Origin: Cinclus cinclus
Lineage: Eukaryota; Chordata; Aves; Passeriformes; Cinclidae
DNA length: 64,000 nt
Reading direction: 5' to 3'
NCBI RefSeq assembly: GCF_963662255.1
Contig: NC_085046.1
Location: 134,955,392-135,019,391 of the forward strand
In this document: piece by piece, positions 12,126 through 23,753 of the stretch
Position numbering within the stretch: position 1 is the stretch's first letter
Layout of the letters: every line of letters starts with the position of its first letter
Program-made: the position numbers and the translations under genes
Notes under the pieces: generated by a model
Databases searched by the model: none
Told to the model about the DNA's origin: nothing
What the model saw: only the letters and a program-made list of their open reading frames with translations

Positions 12126-13799
12126 ACTATAAATTACTAAATTCCATAACTAAAGTCAAGGAACAAGCAACTCCCTTTCAGAATGTTAATTACTGTAACC
12201 CCTAAGTCTTTTTCACTGTCTGTACATTGAGAGAATGATTAACCATCCCAAAATTGTAATTACAAATTTTTTTCCCATGTATGACCTTTCAGCTTTAGTG
12301 AAACCTCTGCTGTTTTAAAACACAGATTATTAAGAAAAAATATTTTAATGAGAAGTTCTAAATAATTTCTGACTATCATTTATTAACCAGACAATCCTGA
12401 TTTTCTATTATTTTCAGATTTTCATCACATTTATGTTATTTCCATGTCATCGCAAATATAATATGGGATTAGAAGGAGATTTATCATGACTTCTCAATTA
12501 AAAGTTTTCAATAAGCTGGTATAGTGCATTTTTTTCTTTGAGATTTTTAATATGGGGTAAATAAAAATATCTTTGCTGATTATGGTCTTTGTCATCATCA
12601 TGGCTATTGTATGCATAAATTCTACATGCTAAACACTCATCAGTGCTTTTCTAATATAAGAAAGATGCTGATTGTTGGATACTATATGCAGAAAATTTTA
12701 ATAAGACTAAACATACAGTAAAACCAGACTGAAATTAAATTTAGGAAAAATAACATACTGGGGATAAAAGGAACATGAAACTATCAGTTAAAAATTAGAC
12801 TGCACAAAGACACTATTTTCCTTTTTCCCTTTCTGTAATACTATTTACCTTCTTAATTTCCTATCAATAATATTAGATTTTGTTGATTCACTAGGAAAAA
12901 AAAAATCTATAAAATAGGACATATTAAAATATAAACAAATGCAATGAGTTTAAGGCATATTATTGGGGGAGGGGGAAAAAGAATAAAAAACCAACACTTT
13001 TCCCTAAAGGGCTTTTTGTAATGATACAGAATAGGATAACTTTTAAATTAAGATTTTACAGAAATATTCCTATAAAGGTTGTTTTTGGGAGACAAATGAT
13101 TAATTAACTAAACAGATGCAATAACTCACAAATAGCATGTTATCATGTTCAAAATTAAAGACAAGAATATACAGGGTGACAGTTGCATAAAGTGAATAGT
13201 TGTTGAGGTTAGAGTGTAGAAAGATCATAATGAAAGCTTTCCTCAAAATGGGATGCATCACTGTCTGGATTTTTCAGCCCTAATCTAAGAAAAAACCCCA
13301 AACCCTCACCCTATAAGCTGCAATACACACAGCTTCAAAATATCATGTAGAACCCTGTTGATATGTGTTTTTTTAACTATTTGCTTGCTTAGTGACTGAC
13401 TAAAAGGGATTTTTTTTGCCATTTGGTAAATTAAAAATTTTAATTGAAAAATTTTAGTCAACACCTTTTTATTTTTTTTAAGCTTTATGGTATTTCTATA
13501 AAAGGAGAGCTAGTCTTATATGGGAGTTAAAAGCTCTGCAAATTTAACTATTTAACTGCTGATTCATATTGATTGATGTGCTTGTGATCTGTTGTATTTT
13601 TACACCTACTGAAAGGAAAATATAAATTTGCTGAATGTACATGTATATAAAATACAGGCTGAAAGAGTTTAGACACGCTTGCTGCAGAATAGTCTCCTAG
13701 TTCAACAAAATAAGGATATCGCCATGGAACCTGCAGAAAAGACATTTGGAATAGAACATCCTCAACGAAAATAATATAATGACATTTTTCTGTCACTAG
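12126..13799. other. unique AT-rich non-coding sequence
   Basis: No gene or repeat family recognised. All frames are densely interrupted. Confidence 0.6.
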
Positions 13800-14060
13800 C
13801 TGGAAGAGCCTGGCCTTTCCAGTCAGGACCTCAGCTTGAACTGTGATTGTCACTCTGGCATGCAGGAGAGTACTGGGGCATTTCTAGATAAACAACTACC
13901 AGAAGAGGTACTTGCCTACTGCAAGATTATGAGTTATGATTTTCAGTGTGTAACCTGTCAAAATCTATTAATCTCTTCTCTTCATACACACTTCTCTTGG
14001 CTATGTACTGATCAGGCTAGTGATGTGTTGAGACAAGACCTTGAGTGTACACAGTTCTAA
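13800..14060 (+). other. candidate exon or chance open frame (low confidence)
   Basis: A pyrimidine-rich stretch ending TTCTGTCACTAG precedes 13800. From there one frame stays open for 86 codons to a stop at 14058-14060. If spliced at GAAGAG/GTACTT, the exon would be 13800-13907: 108 bases, 36 codons, phase 0 on both sides. The encoded stretch (Leu-Glu-Glu-Pro-Gly-Leu, later Cys-Asp-Cys-His and Pro-Glu-Glu) is not recognised. In the same frame the acceptor itself contains a stop, so the opening coincides with the splice site. An AATAAA lies near 14297, which would suit a terminal exon. Frames of this length also occur by chance. Confidence 0.2.
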
Positions 14061-16619
14061 GATACAACAGCCTGCACATTTACTTCAGAATAGGACATAA
14101 AAAATACCAAAGCTGTGTTTTATTGGAACTTTATCTTCAAAATGAATTAATTTAGATGGAGAAAACTCAGAATATCTGAAGAGAATAGAAGTCAGAATAT
14201 GCAAACAAATGTCTTCTCTCTCCAGCAGCCTTTCAGAGTGGATTTTTGCTCAAGTTTACTTTCAAGCCAGAAATTTTCAGTGGGTTTTTTGATTGCAATA
14301 AACATTAGGAAACACCTAAAAGAAAATATCTTTTTGTTTCCTTTTTACTTGTTCCTTTATCATGACTGTCTTCTATTGTTCTTCTTATTCCTCTCAGTCT
14401 CTGTTCTTTCCTCCTCTAATGGCTGAATATCCTCCCACCATCTCCTTCCGGCCTTCCTGGCTATTATCCTATGAGTGTGATTGTACAGTATATAGGAAAA
14501 TATGAATCATAGAAAACAACCACTGTCAGAACTGTTCTCACCATTCAGAAAGACTGAGTTAATTTTTCTATAAATAGCTGGAGTTAGCTACTCACAGCCT
14601 TTATAATTCAGTCCTTACTCTGTCATAAATGTCAGCATATTGCATTTATCAGGACTATGCAATAACCCACAGAGATTCATTTCCTGTTTCAAGTGTTCTG
14701 ATATATCCATGCTGTGGCAATTAATAGAACCCATACATGTTCTGGGTACAGAACCCATTTCCTAAAAAACAGGAGTAGTTCGGTAGTTGCATAACAAAGG
14801 TGTGAAAAGCTTCACCCAGAGGTGAGTGTGCACACTAGAAAAAATGAAAAGAGCTGCATGTTGGAGTTGCCAAAGAAATCAGCAAAAAGAATTGGTTGAC
14901 TGAGCTACTGACTGGAAGGTATGAACCAAGTGGGGCAAGGATGACTGAGCCTGCAGTGTGCATGATGAGGAAATCAGCTGTCTTGTCAAGAAAGGAAATG
15001 TATCATTAACCCATGATAAAGTAAGTCACTGATTAATAAAAGTACATTGACTTACAGAAAATAACTTATCCACCTCAGAGTGGAAATAATTTTTTTTTTT
15101 TTAACTTATGGACACACTGGTAGTCCAAAGTAATTTGACTGTAAAAGTACCCAGAGGTGCATATAAATATTGTCAGTGGGCAAAGTAGACTTTGAAGGAA
15201 ATGAAAATAATTATGATAAAAATATTTCCTTCTCTGATTTGAATCTTTCTGCATGGCTTAAAATTCTATTGCTTTTAATATTATTCTTGTTTATTCTCTT
15301 TTGTAGAAATAGTCCTTCAAGCAGTACTCAGCTGGCTTTCAAAGGCAAATCAGACTTTTATCAAGGTATTCCATGCCAAATATATTATTTCTGCTTTTAG
15401 AGTTCTAACTCCTTCTAACTCCTCTTCAGCAGCTTATACCAGATTGTACATTTTGGAGCCTTTCCCTGCATTTCATTCTAATCATCAGTACTATCAGTGG
15501 CTTAAGCAGTGAAAAGCTCTGTTCACAGGTATCAGTTCTAAAAAAACTACCAAAATCAGACCACCAAATCTCTTAACTATATCTGGCATCTATAGCCATC
15601 TTAAGACCACTTTCAGACTGATTTTCCTGCTCTAGTGGAATTATAAACTTCAGTGCAAACAGATATTTTAGATTTACAAGAGAGGCCTGGCTCTAGGCAT
15701 TTGAGTGTGAAATTCAGAGTTTCTTGCATTTGGGTCATCTTGGGCTAACATAGCTGGAATGACTCTCCATTATACAGCTAATAAATGATTTCTGCTCTAT
15801 TTGGGATTCCCTGGATGCATCAGAATGCAGCAAGATAAGAAAGGTCCTAGAACTACCTCTTTCAATTTTGGTAAATTAAATTTGTGTTAAAACAGAAATT
15901 CAATTATTAAAATCATATTCATCCTCAAAAAAAAAAAAAGTTACACTTAGTAGTACACCTCTCTATACACTGCTGATTTTCACAGCCACATATTCTTGTC
16001 AGGCATTTTTTCTGTTTTCCTGGATAGTCTAAATACATGTATTTGAAATATTTATTCCACCTTAGAAAAAAGTTTTCTCATTCCCCCTCTTCACTATTAG
16101 CTATGGAACAGAGAGGATCCCCAAAGAATACGTTTTTCTGCAGAGTAACATGACTATATACCTGTACTGCTTGTGGAGGGTTTGACTGGGTTGATAAGGA
16201 GCTTAAGAAAGTAAAGATTTTCCAAAACAATTTAAATAGCAGCAGTTTAAAATGGTAACATTTCCCAATTTTTTAAATTCCAGTTTGTGGAAGCCTTTCT
16301 CAAGAGAGTGCTGTGAATACAAACTCTCGTCAAACTTGGTTGCACAATACCTAGTTTATAAAAATATGCATAGAAATATGGAAATCTATGCAGCCACAGT
16401 TTTGGGGGTTTTTTTCCCACTGAGAGAAAGAGAATTTGCAAAGATTTTACTGTTAAATCATGACTGTTTAGCTAGACGTGATAACTGGCAGCTGGTCAAT
16501 ATGTTCAACTTCTTAGCTAAAATACTCAGGGCATATTCTTGCACCCAATCAGTAAATATAATTTTATATTTGTATAACGTATTATATTAGCTTAAAATTG
16601 GCTTATTTTTGTAACTTTT
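14061..16619. other. unique AT-rich non-coding sequence
   Basis: No gene or repeat family recognised. A 112-codon plus-strand frame at 16252-16590 starts with an ATG but has no similarity I recognise and AT-driven composition. Confidence 0.55.
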
Positions 16620-17094
16620 TGTTGTGCCCCCTGCCCAGTTGTTGTTGGGCAGGGGAAAGTTCCAAGGTTTGTGAGCGCTGGCCTTTGGGGCACTCAGCTT
16701 CATGGTTTCTCACAGAAACCTGCAGTTTCCAGAGGGCATAAAAAGACCGGGAGAGCAGCTCAGACTTTTTCCACAGGATTTATTATAGTCTGTGAAGGGG
16801 TCAGGTTACAAATCCAAAGATGGGGGATCACACATGTACTTTAACAGGGTTTGGGGGGATCACAAGTAAACCAATGGAAAACAGGGTTAACACATTTTGG
16901 CCAACTACATTATCTTTCTTTGTTTGGGACAACCAATTATAAAGATCAAACCTAACTAATAATATTTTAAAAAGAAGGAGAGCTTACATTTTTTCTAATA
17001 TGAGTCATTCTAAGCAAGTAGTTTTTTCTTATCTCAAAGTAACTGCCAGGGGGCCCTCACAGGGATGTCTGCAGAGGGATTCGTCTCCTCTACA
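16620..17094 (-). mobile_element. solo-LTR-like endogenous retroviral element, minus strand
   Basis: A GC-richer block of about 475 bases with retroviral-type termini: TGTTGTG at the plus-strand left end and CTCTACA at the right end, an imperfect inverted repeat of the TG...CA kind. On the minus strand a TATAATAAA motif (around 16779-16787) could serve as promoter or polyadenylation signal, followed by about 160 bases to the terminus. A perfect 10-bp stem (CCCCTGCCCA / TGGGCAGGGG) lies at 16628-16655. Flanks AACTTTT and GACTGT give no clean target-site duplication, so the exact ends are uncertain. No internal gag, pol or env sequence is adjacent. The family was not identified. Confidence 0.6.
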
Positions 17095-17856
17095 GACTGT
17101 TTTCTCTAATGTTTCCTAATGAACATCAGTAGCTGAAACATGTACCTGCTGTCCTGTGTCATGCTTTGGCATTAATACCAGCTCTTGGAGATACAGTCAC
17201 CTGGTCAAGTAGAAATAGCTGTGTTGGCTACATTTTTCTGGAGACTTTCATGTCATTGGATGGCAATATGGACTTCTGCAGACTAAGGAATTAATTATTG
17301 ACTGCACTGGAAATTTTATTGAAGGAATGCAGTGCTATAGCCAGTGTGTTGTGTTGTGTTGCTGTAAGTTGACTTGTCTGTTTTTAGCAGAATTTTAGAT
17401 GCGGGAGAGGCTTGGATGATGTGAAGTCAGGCTGTAGAAAATATCTATCTCCAGCTTCATGAGACAGAGAAACTTTGCATTTGAGCTCAGACTGCATTCA
17501 ATATTTGATGAATGAAAAGAAATCTATCACCCCTTCAGATAGTTCTGAAGTAATAATAATGTATCATGACTGAAATGTTAGAATACTTTCCTCTTCATGT
17601 TTGACAGAAAGTCATGGTGGATCGAGTTGTTGATCACACATGTAAGATAAGACCACTACTGATTTTTTAAAATTAAATTTGTGACTACAGACAGTCTGTA
17701 GCACAGACTACGCATTTACTTAAACCTTTCTTTTCTGCTCTGAAGATAATATTGTCACAAAGCTGTTTACCAGGGAAAAATGAGCAATTCTTTCCACTTT
17801 CATTTGCCTCACCAGATTGGATTTTCAACCTATCCAGGGCCATAGTACTTTTACAA
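17095..17856. other. unique non-coding sequence
   Basis: No gene or repeat recognised between the LTR-like block and the CR1 terminus. Confidence 0.55.
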
Positions 17857-17980
17857 TCATAGAATAGTAGAATCATTTATGTTGGAAAAGACCTTTAAGA
17901 TCAAGTCCAACAATTAACCCAGCACTGCCAAGTCCACTACTAAACTGTGGGCTCAGTCTGCTGAGCTAATGTCTACAACA
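17857..17980 (-). mobile_element. CR1 LINE terminus, minus strand
   Basis: A short reversed CR1 3' end: ATCATAGAATAGTAGAATC, GTTGGAAAAGACCTTTAAGA, TCAAGTCCAACAATTAACCC and AGCACTGCCAAGTCCACTAC. The repeated terminal ATCATAGAAT motif is typical of CR1 tails. The copy is heavily 5'-truncated, at about 120 bases. Confidence 0.93.
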
Positions 17981-20704
17981 AGGAAAATATTTGATGCTCA
18001 GACAGACTGACGTGTTTCCGTGGAAACCATAATGCTTGAATTCAAATAAATTTGGAGAGGAAGCTAAGCATTGCATTCAAGCTGAAGAACAGAATGGTCC
18101 AAATAACTTGTTTTTCTCAAATGTATATATAAACATATTCCCTCTCCCTTAGGAAAGAATGAAAACATGATTTAAATCCTGTCCCTGCTGAAATTAGTAA
18201 AATATAGCCTATGATTTTATAACTCAGATTCAGATTTCATATCCCTAAAATATGGATAATAAGTAAAATAAGTAATTTATTAGAGTTATGAGTACACCAA
18301 GAATCAGAAGTAGCAGTCTGTGGATGGCCTAAAAATAAACTGTATTCAGGAAAAAAATTGCGACATCTACAAAGAATATTGAGTAAGTATATAAGGACAT
18401 GTAATCAGAGCAGGAAAGGAAAAAGAGAATAATATCTATCTAGTGAAAGGAAATGGGATCTGTGGGAAGAGTAGAAGAGAGTGATATAACCATGCTCAGT
18501 GGGGAAGTAATTTTCAAGGATATTAAATATTGACACCTGTTTTCCTTCCTGAACTAAAATAATAACACCTTAGTGAGTTTAGGGAGAAGAAATAGAAATC
18601 TGTGTTTGCGTTACAAAAACAGTGTTCACTGTTTGAAACCCATTTTCTCTTTCTTTTTTCCCCAACATTTTTTCTTGTGCAGATTATCGTTACATGGACC
18701 ATTTCATACAGATTTAAACAAAAAAAATAAATAATGATCAACAGTAGGCCAGTGGAATACTGGGGCTTGTTTGAGGCTGTATATATGTATTTTCACATGG
18801 CCATCTCCTGTAAAAAACCAGGTCTTTATTTCTGATACCTAGAGCTCTCTTGGATATCGTCAAAGGTTATAGTAAAGCTATTTGAACAACAACAACAAAA
18901 AATTGTCACTGTCACAGCACAGCAATCAAATGCAGGGGAAACGTCAAAAGAGAAAGAGAGCTGAAAAAATAAATATTAACATCAGTCAGAAGGCTGCTCT
19001 TCTCAGCACAAATAGTTTTCTTTTCTGCTGCTACCTTTCAATTGGTTTTTAAAGAAAAACAAAGTAGGATTTTTTAAAATAGAAAATGTATTTGCCTTTC
19101 AATTCTACCACAGTATGACAGAACATGGGGTTAGAAGAGAAACACTGATTTGGTTACAAAAAATGTTTTAGGAATATTTTCAATCACAATTAAAATAATA
19201 AAGAATTATTGGAGTCCTGAAAGCCAAAAATTCAAAATAAACTTCCTTTATACACCTTAAATTAAAATAAAAACTGTATATTTTCTTATCCTAGATACTT
19301 CACTTTCTTAACTTAGGTGAATTTTCTTTCTTCTGGTTTAAGGCATTAAAAATTAAATACTTATTAATATAATGAACAATTAAAAACTGAGTTATTCTAC
19401 GTCCAAACTAAACGGCCTAATGCACTCTTTTAGCATAATGGTGATGACTTTCTTATTCCTCACTCATGTAAAGTGCCAATAGATTTATTGTTCTACCTGT
19501 CATACTATTTCCTCTCCATCATGATTTTCATTGGTATGTGCATTTTCATCTTTGTTATTTTTATCCTTTTTGTGCAGAGATATGCTTCTGTGGATAATTA
19601 TCCAATTAATCAATAATGAAAGTGTTCTGAGAAATCACTTTAGTCTAGATGTCTGAGAGAGGTCTCTTGCCCACCCCACATCTCAGGATATGTAACTGGC
19701 AAATACAGAAAAAAAAAAAAATACAAAAAAAAGCCAGAAGAAAAAAAGATATGAAGGAGATCTTAAAGAAATTGATTTCTAGGGCAACAAAATTATTTCT
19801 AGAGCAGGGAAATAAGACATGAGACCTAATTGGAGAGCAAGAGGTCTTGGGAAGATAACCTCAATGCTGTTCATCTCAAAGCAAATCAAATTCAACAATT
19901 CCAACAGAAAGAGGGGATGTCTCTGCATAGACTGTTTAATGATTTCTTAGAATGCTGTCAAAGAAAAGCATGAAAACTAAAGAAAAACAGAACATGACCT
20001 TTCAGAGTAAACAGCTCTTCTTTGAATATTAATATAGTAAAAGAAATATATGTCAAGTAAAAGAATATATTTAAGAAACTATAGAATTAGCAAAGATTTT
20101 TAATCTGTGTACCAGGTGGTTTCTTTATTCAGCCAGGGTTCTAAACACTACTCAGTCCCTGTAGATATGAAAGAATGGAGTAACTGCTGAGTGAGCTGCT
20201 AAGTGTAACAATGTGCTACAAACAAAGAAAAAATGGAAATATTTTGTGCACAAAAACTGCTCTTGTTAGGAAAACACAAAATGAATAATGTAAAACTGGG
20301 AAACAGGTTTTCTCTGTGAAGCTAATATCTCTACTACATCTGAAATATTGTATGAGAAAGATCACAGACAACACATCTTAAAATATTGTGTTTAGAAAAG
20401 TCATGTTCATTGCATTAAAAAACACTACCTTAAGGTGGGATACTAAAAATTCATAGGAAAATAAGCTTTTAAAATTAAAAGATAAGTCCTATGCAAAATA
20501 CTAAAAACTGGACCTGTATCTTCATTTTGCTTCTCCAAGAATGATGAACTTTAAGAACATTCCTTCATATAGCATAAGTCATAAAACATCTAGTTCTTTC
20601 TCTTGAGCGTTACATAAACATTGCAAAGTATTTACACAGAAAGTAAAAAAAAATGCAAGGATTTAAAAGTTTTGATAAAATTGACGATGCTTTTGTTCTC
20701 CCAG
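17981..20704. other. unique AT-rich non-coding sequence
   Basis: No gene or repeat family recognised. A-rich runs occur at about 19710-19735. Open frames are at most about 72 codons. Confidence 0.6.
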
Positions 20705-20758
20705 CCCGAGAAAGCGGAGAATATGTATGAGAAATCTCAAATTTATGAGAACTGTTAA
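20705..20758 (+). other. candidate terminal exon (low confidence)
   Basis: The acceptor-like CTTTTGTTCTCCCAG ends at 20704. It is followed by 17 open codons and a TAA at 20756-20758. The predicted peptide starts Pro-Glu-Lys-Ala-Glu and contains two Tyr-Glu pairs before its C-terminus. CpG dinucleotides, rare elsewhere here, occur at CCCGAG and AAGCGG. No AATAAA lies within the next few hundred bases, which weakens the idea. The peptide is not recognised. Confidence 0.15.
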
Positions 20759-22892
20759 TACCATACCTTTCAAATTCTTTCTCTTAGTTATTTTAATAAT
20801 ATCCTGAACATGCTTCGTCATCCCTTTCAAGATTTAAACATTGGCACATAAAACCTTTAGAAGACTGAAGGTTCTGACATCTTTTAGTTTTTGTAGAAAA
20901 ATTCTTTCCCCCTCCATCCCCTGCTGCCCCTTATTTGCAAGAGAGAGGAGCAGAACAAGAGATGTGAGAATCAAGAGCACTACCACTGCATCTCACTGTT
21001 CTGACACCTGGGTACTTTAAAGCAGGTACTTAAAAAAATGTGTAAAATCACTACACACAAGTATAACATAATGATTTTTTTTGTTTTGTTTTAAAGTCTA
21101 GAACCTTTAAAATTATATATAAGAAGGTATTTGAGAAATGCTAGTTCTCCATTATCCTACTTCATCCAGTTGCTAAACACAAAACCAAAACAAAAAAAAT
21201 GATGGGACCATAACTTTATCAGTGATTTTGTACAACTCTTTTTCTTAAGCAGAAAAGGATGAAAACATTTTTCCTACTTAGATCCTCACCTTTAAAGACA
21301 AAATCAAAATTTTACAAGAATTTTCACTTCTTATGAAGCTTTCACATGTGTATCTCCTTCTTCCATATACACATTCCCCAGCAGCCTTCAGTACTACAAA
21401 CTAGAAGTCTCACTGCCCCACAGTGTTTACAGAAATCTGCAGTAACAGTTTTGTTTTACTCATCATTCTTCAGAAATTTCTAGTGATCTTGAATGCAAAA
21501 GAGAAAGACGGTCCCATTGGATGTGGTGCTGCAATTGCTAGTCTGCCCCCTCTGACGTGGTGGGGGGAAGGCTCATGGTGTGCAGCTTCCCACACCCCAG
21601 GGTGCAGAGGGTTGATAAAGCAGGAGTTGCTCTGGCCTTTTTCTTGCTGAATACAGCTCATTCATCGTAGATGAGAAGTTTTTGCCCTTCTGCCAGTGTC
21701 TGAAATATAGCAGTAAATTTTTGTCTGTTCAATGATGGATGGAGGTCAAAGTCTCTTTGTTTCAATAAGGTTTGTTTCAGCAAGCCTAGTTTATAAATAT
21801 CAAAATTTACATAAGTGGCAACTCATCTGACATTCTGATGTTTACTTATTTCACTTATTCAAAAGAAGACTTTTTTCATTCTCTTTCTGGATCACTCAAT
21901 TTTTGCAAGTGACACAACGAGAGCATGTACTGATTTTGTTTGAAGATATGGGTGAAAATTGTACTACAACTCATTTACTAAGGAGCCTGCTATTTCTAGC
22001 CCAGTGTACCTTTATCTCTTCAGAGTTAAACCTCAAAATATTATAGTCCATCCTGTCAAACAATCCTTCCTGTCAAAAAATTTAAAACATATCCTTGTGA
22101 CCAGACAGATACGGAAGGGCAGTAGAAAAAGAAATAATTTCAATTATGCTCAAGATGCGCAAGTCAGTGGTGAATAATACAATACCTGAATATTTCTTCC
22201 TGATTGATTACATGGAAAATATCTGGTCAGTATTTCTGGTTTGCTTAAATGATTCAGCTGGAGTACAAAATATGCCAACACCACACCTGCTATGTCTACT
22301 GATCAAACACTTTCCAATTTTCAGCAGTTAGCAAAACAAACCACCCAATTCATGTCATGTTCCTGGTAACAGTATAAACTAAAACATTTAGGGCTTTTTT
22401 TACCTTTACATCCTCATGTGCCATCTCTTCAATGTACAAAACATTGTATTGGAGAGGGAACCTCATAGTTAAAGGGAAATTCACAGCTAGGTCTCATGCT
22501 TAAGTCTTGAAAAGAGATTTCCCCTGAATTTAGACAGAAGGAAGTTAAGGTCTCAATGACTGAGATACCTCCCAGTCTTTGGAGGTAAGGGTGAAAAAGG
22601 ACACTGTGTCATTCTTTGTTTTTTTAAAAGAGGGCATTTAGTGATGAAAGGTGGAGATGAAAGGCAACCTCAAGGAAACTTAAGAAAGCAGGAAACAGTA
22701 GTACACATGAGATGCTGGCTGGAAGAGTAAGGTTACCATAAAGTGGAATTCTGTCTGAATTCTGTAACCAAGAAAACGGGATTTTGAGAACAATTTTTAA
22801 TTGCTGGTTTTGTTTGCTTGGTTTTGTTTCTGTTTTGAATGAGAATATATAGACTCAAAAGTGGCTTTTGAACTCAAAATTTTGGTAGCAAG
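20759..22892. other. unique non-coding sequence
   Basis: No gene or repeat family recognised. A small GC-richer patch at about 21500-21640, with open frames on both strands, stands out from the AT-rich surroundings but resembles no family I know. Confidence 0.5.
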
Positions 22893-22923
22893 ATGAAGCT
22901 TGTGCTTTAGGCACAAGCTTCAT
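22893..22923. repeat. perfect 13-bp hairpin
   Basis: ATGAAGCTTGTGC at 22893-22905 pairs perfectly with GCACAAGCTTCAT at 22911-22923 across the 5-base loop TTTAG. It is not attached to any recognised gene. It is too short for a microRNA precursor on its own. Confidence 0.9.
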
Positions 22924-23681
22924 TGGAGAAAATTCTGAGTTTGTCTTGCCATTGAAAGATGAGGGAAGTTTTGGAAGAACACCAGAAATTTCATAGTCTG
23001 AAAAAGAAGTTGAAAAATAAAGTGCAATACAATACCTGATTAATTAATAGGTGTTATTGGAGCAAAGCTTAGGACAATAGCCAGAATATTCCTGAAATGG
23101 ACCAAAAGCTAGATGTGATCAATTATAGCTTTGTTGAACCAGATGCTACAAAGCGTTCATTTTACAGAGCTTTTTTATAAAACTCCTATTTTCCCATGGT
23201 AAAAGATGTCAAAGAGATGAAAGGCTGAATAATAAACCAAATTTTCCCACAAAACAGTCAAGAGACATGAGAAACAGGACAATGCTTAGCCTTATAACAG
23301 GTGATTTGTACCGAAGATTAAAAGAACTTTAAAAGATTGTAAGGTGACAAACCCCAATGTGAAGCAAATAATCATGATGAAAAACAGATTAAAAATTGGA
23401 ATTTTAGTACTTTATCAGAATTTTCCATCCATGAAAATGGTATTAAATATATTCCTCAAAAATAATGTGGGTATGTCTTGTGCAGTACTCCTAGTAGGTA
23501 TTTTAGGAAAACCTAAAGAAGAATCTTTCCATCATCAATTTCTTCTCACAAATGGAACAACACCAGAATAAACACATGGTGTCTAAATATTCAGGCCAAC
23601 ATGTAGCAATACATTAATTATGAAATTATTTCTGAAGCTACATAAAAAGCATATTACTGAATTTAATTGATTTTCTAGCAG

Positions 23682-23753
23682 GTATCAAACAACAAAAAAA
23701 AAAGATTAAACCAAGAGCATGAGTGAAGTTATAGTAGAAACATCTGAAGACAG
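23682..23753 (+). other. candidate 5' coding exon (low confidence)
   Basis: A 72-base stretch bordered by the acceptor ATTGATTTTCTAGCAG (AG at 23680-23681) and a strong donor GACAG/GTAAGAA. It contains an in-frame TAA and then ATG at 23719 in a favourable context (A at -3). The frame stays open for 11 codons plus two bases to the donor: Met-Ser-Glu-Val-Ile-Val-Glu-Thr-Ser-Glu-Asp. A stop upstream of the ATG and an acidic open frame ending at a good donor is what a first coding exon looks like. However, the frame is very short and no partner exon is identified. A chance pseudo-exon is the main alternative. Confidence 0.25.

Noticed and set aside
22538..22584. 47-base open stretch ending at GGAG/GTAAGGG
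   Set aside because: Mediocre acceptor and very short; expected by chance at this density.
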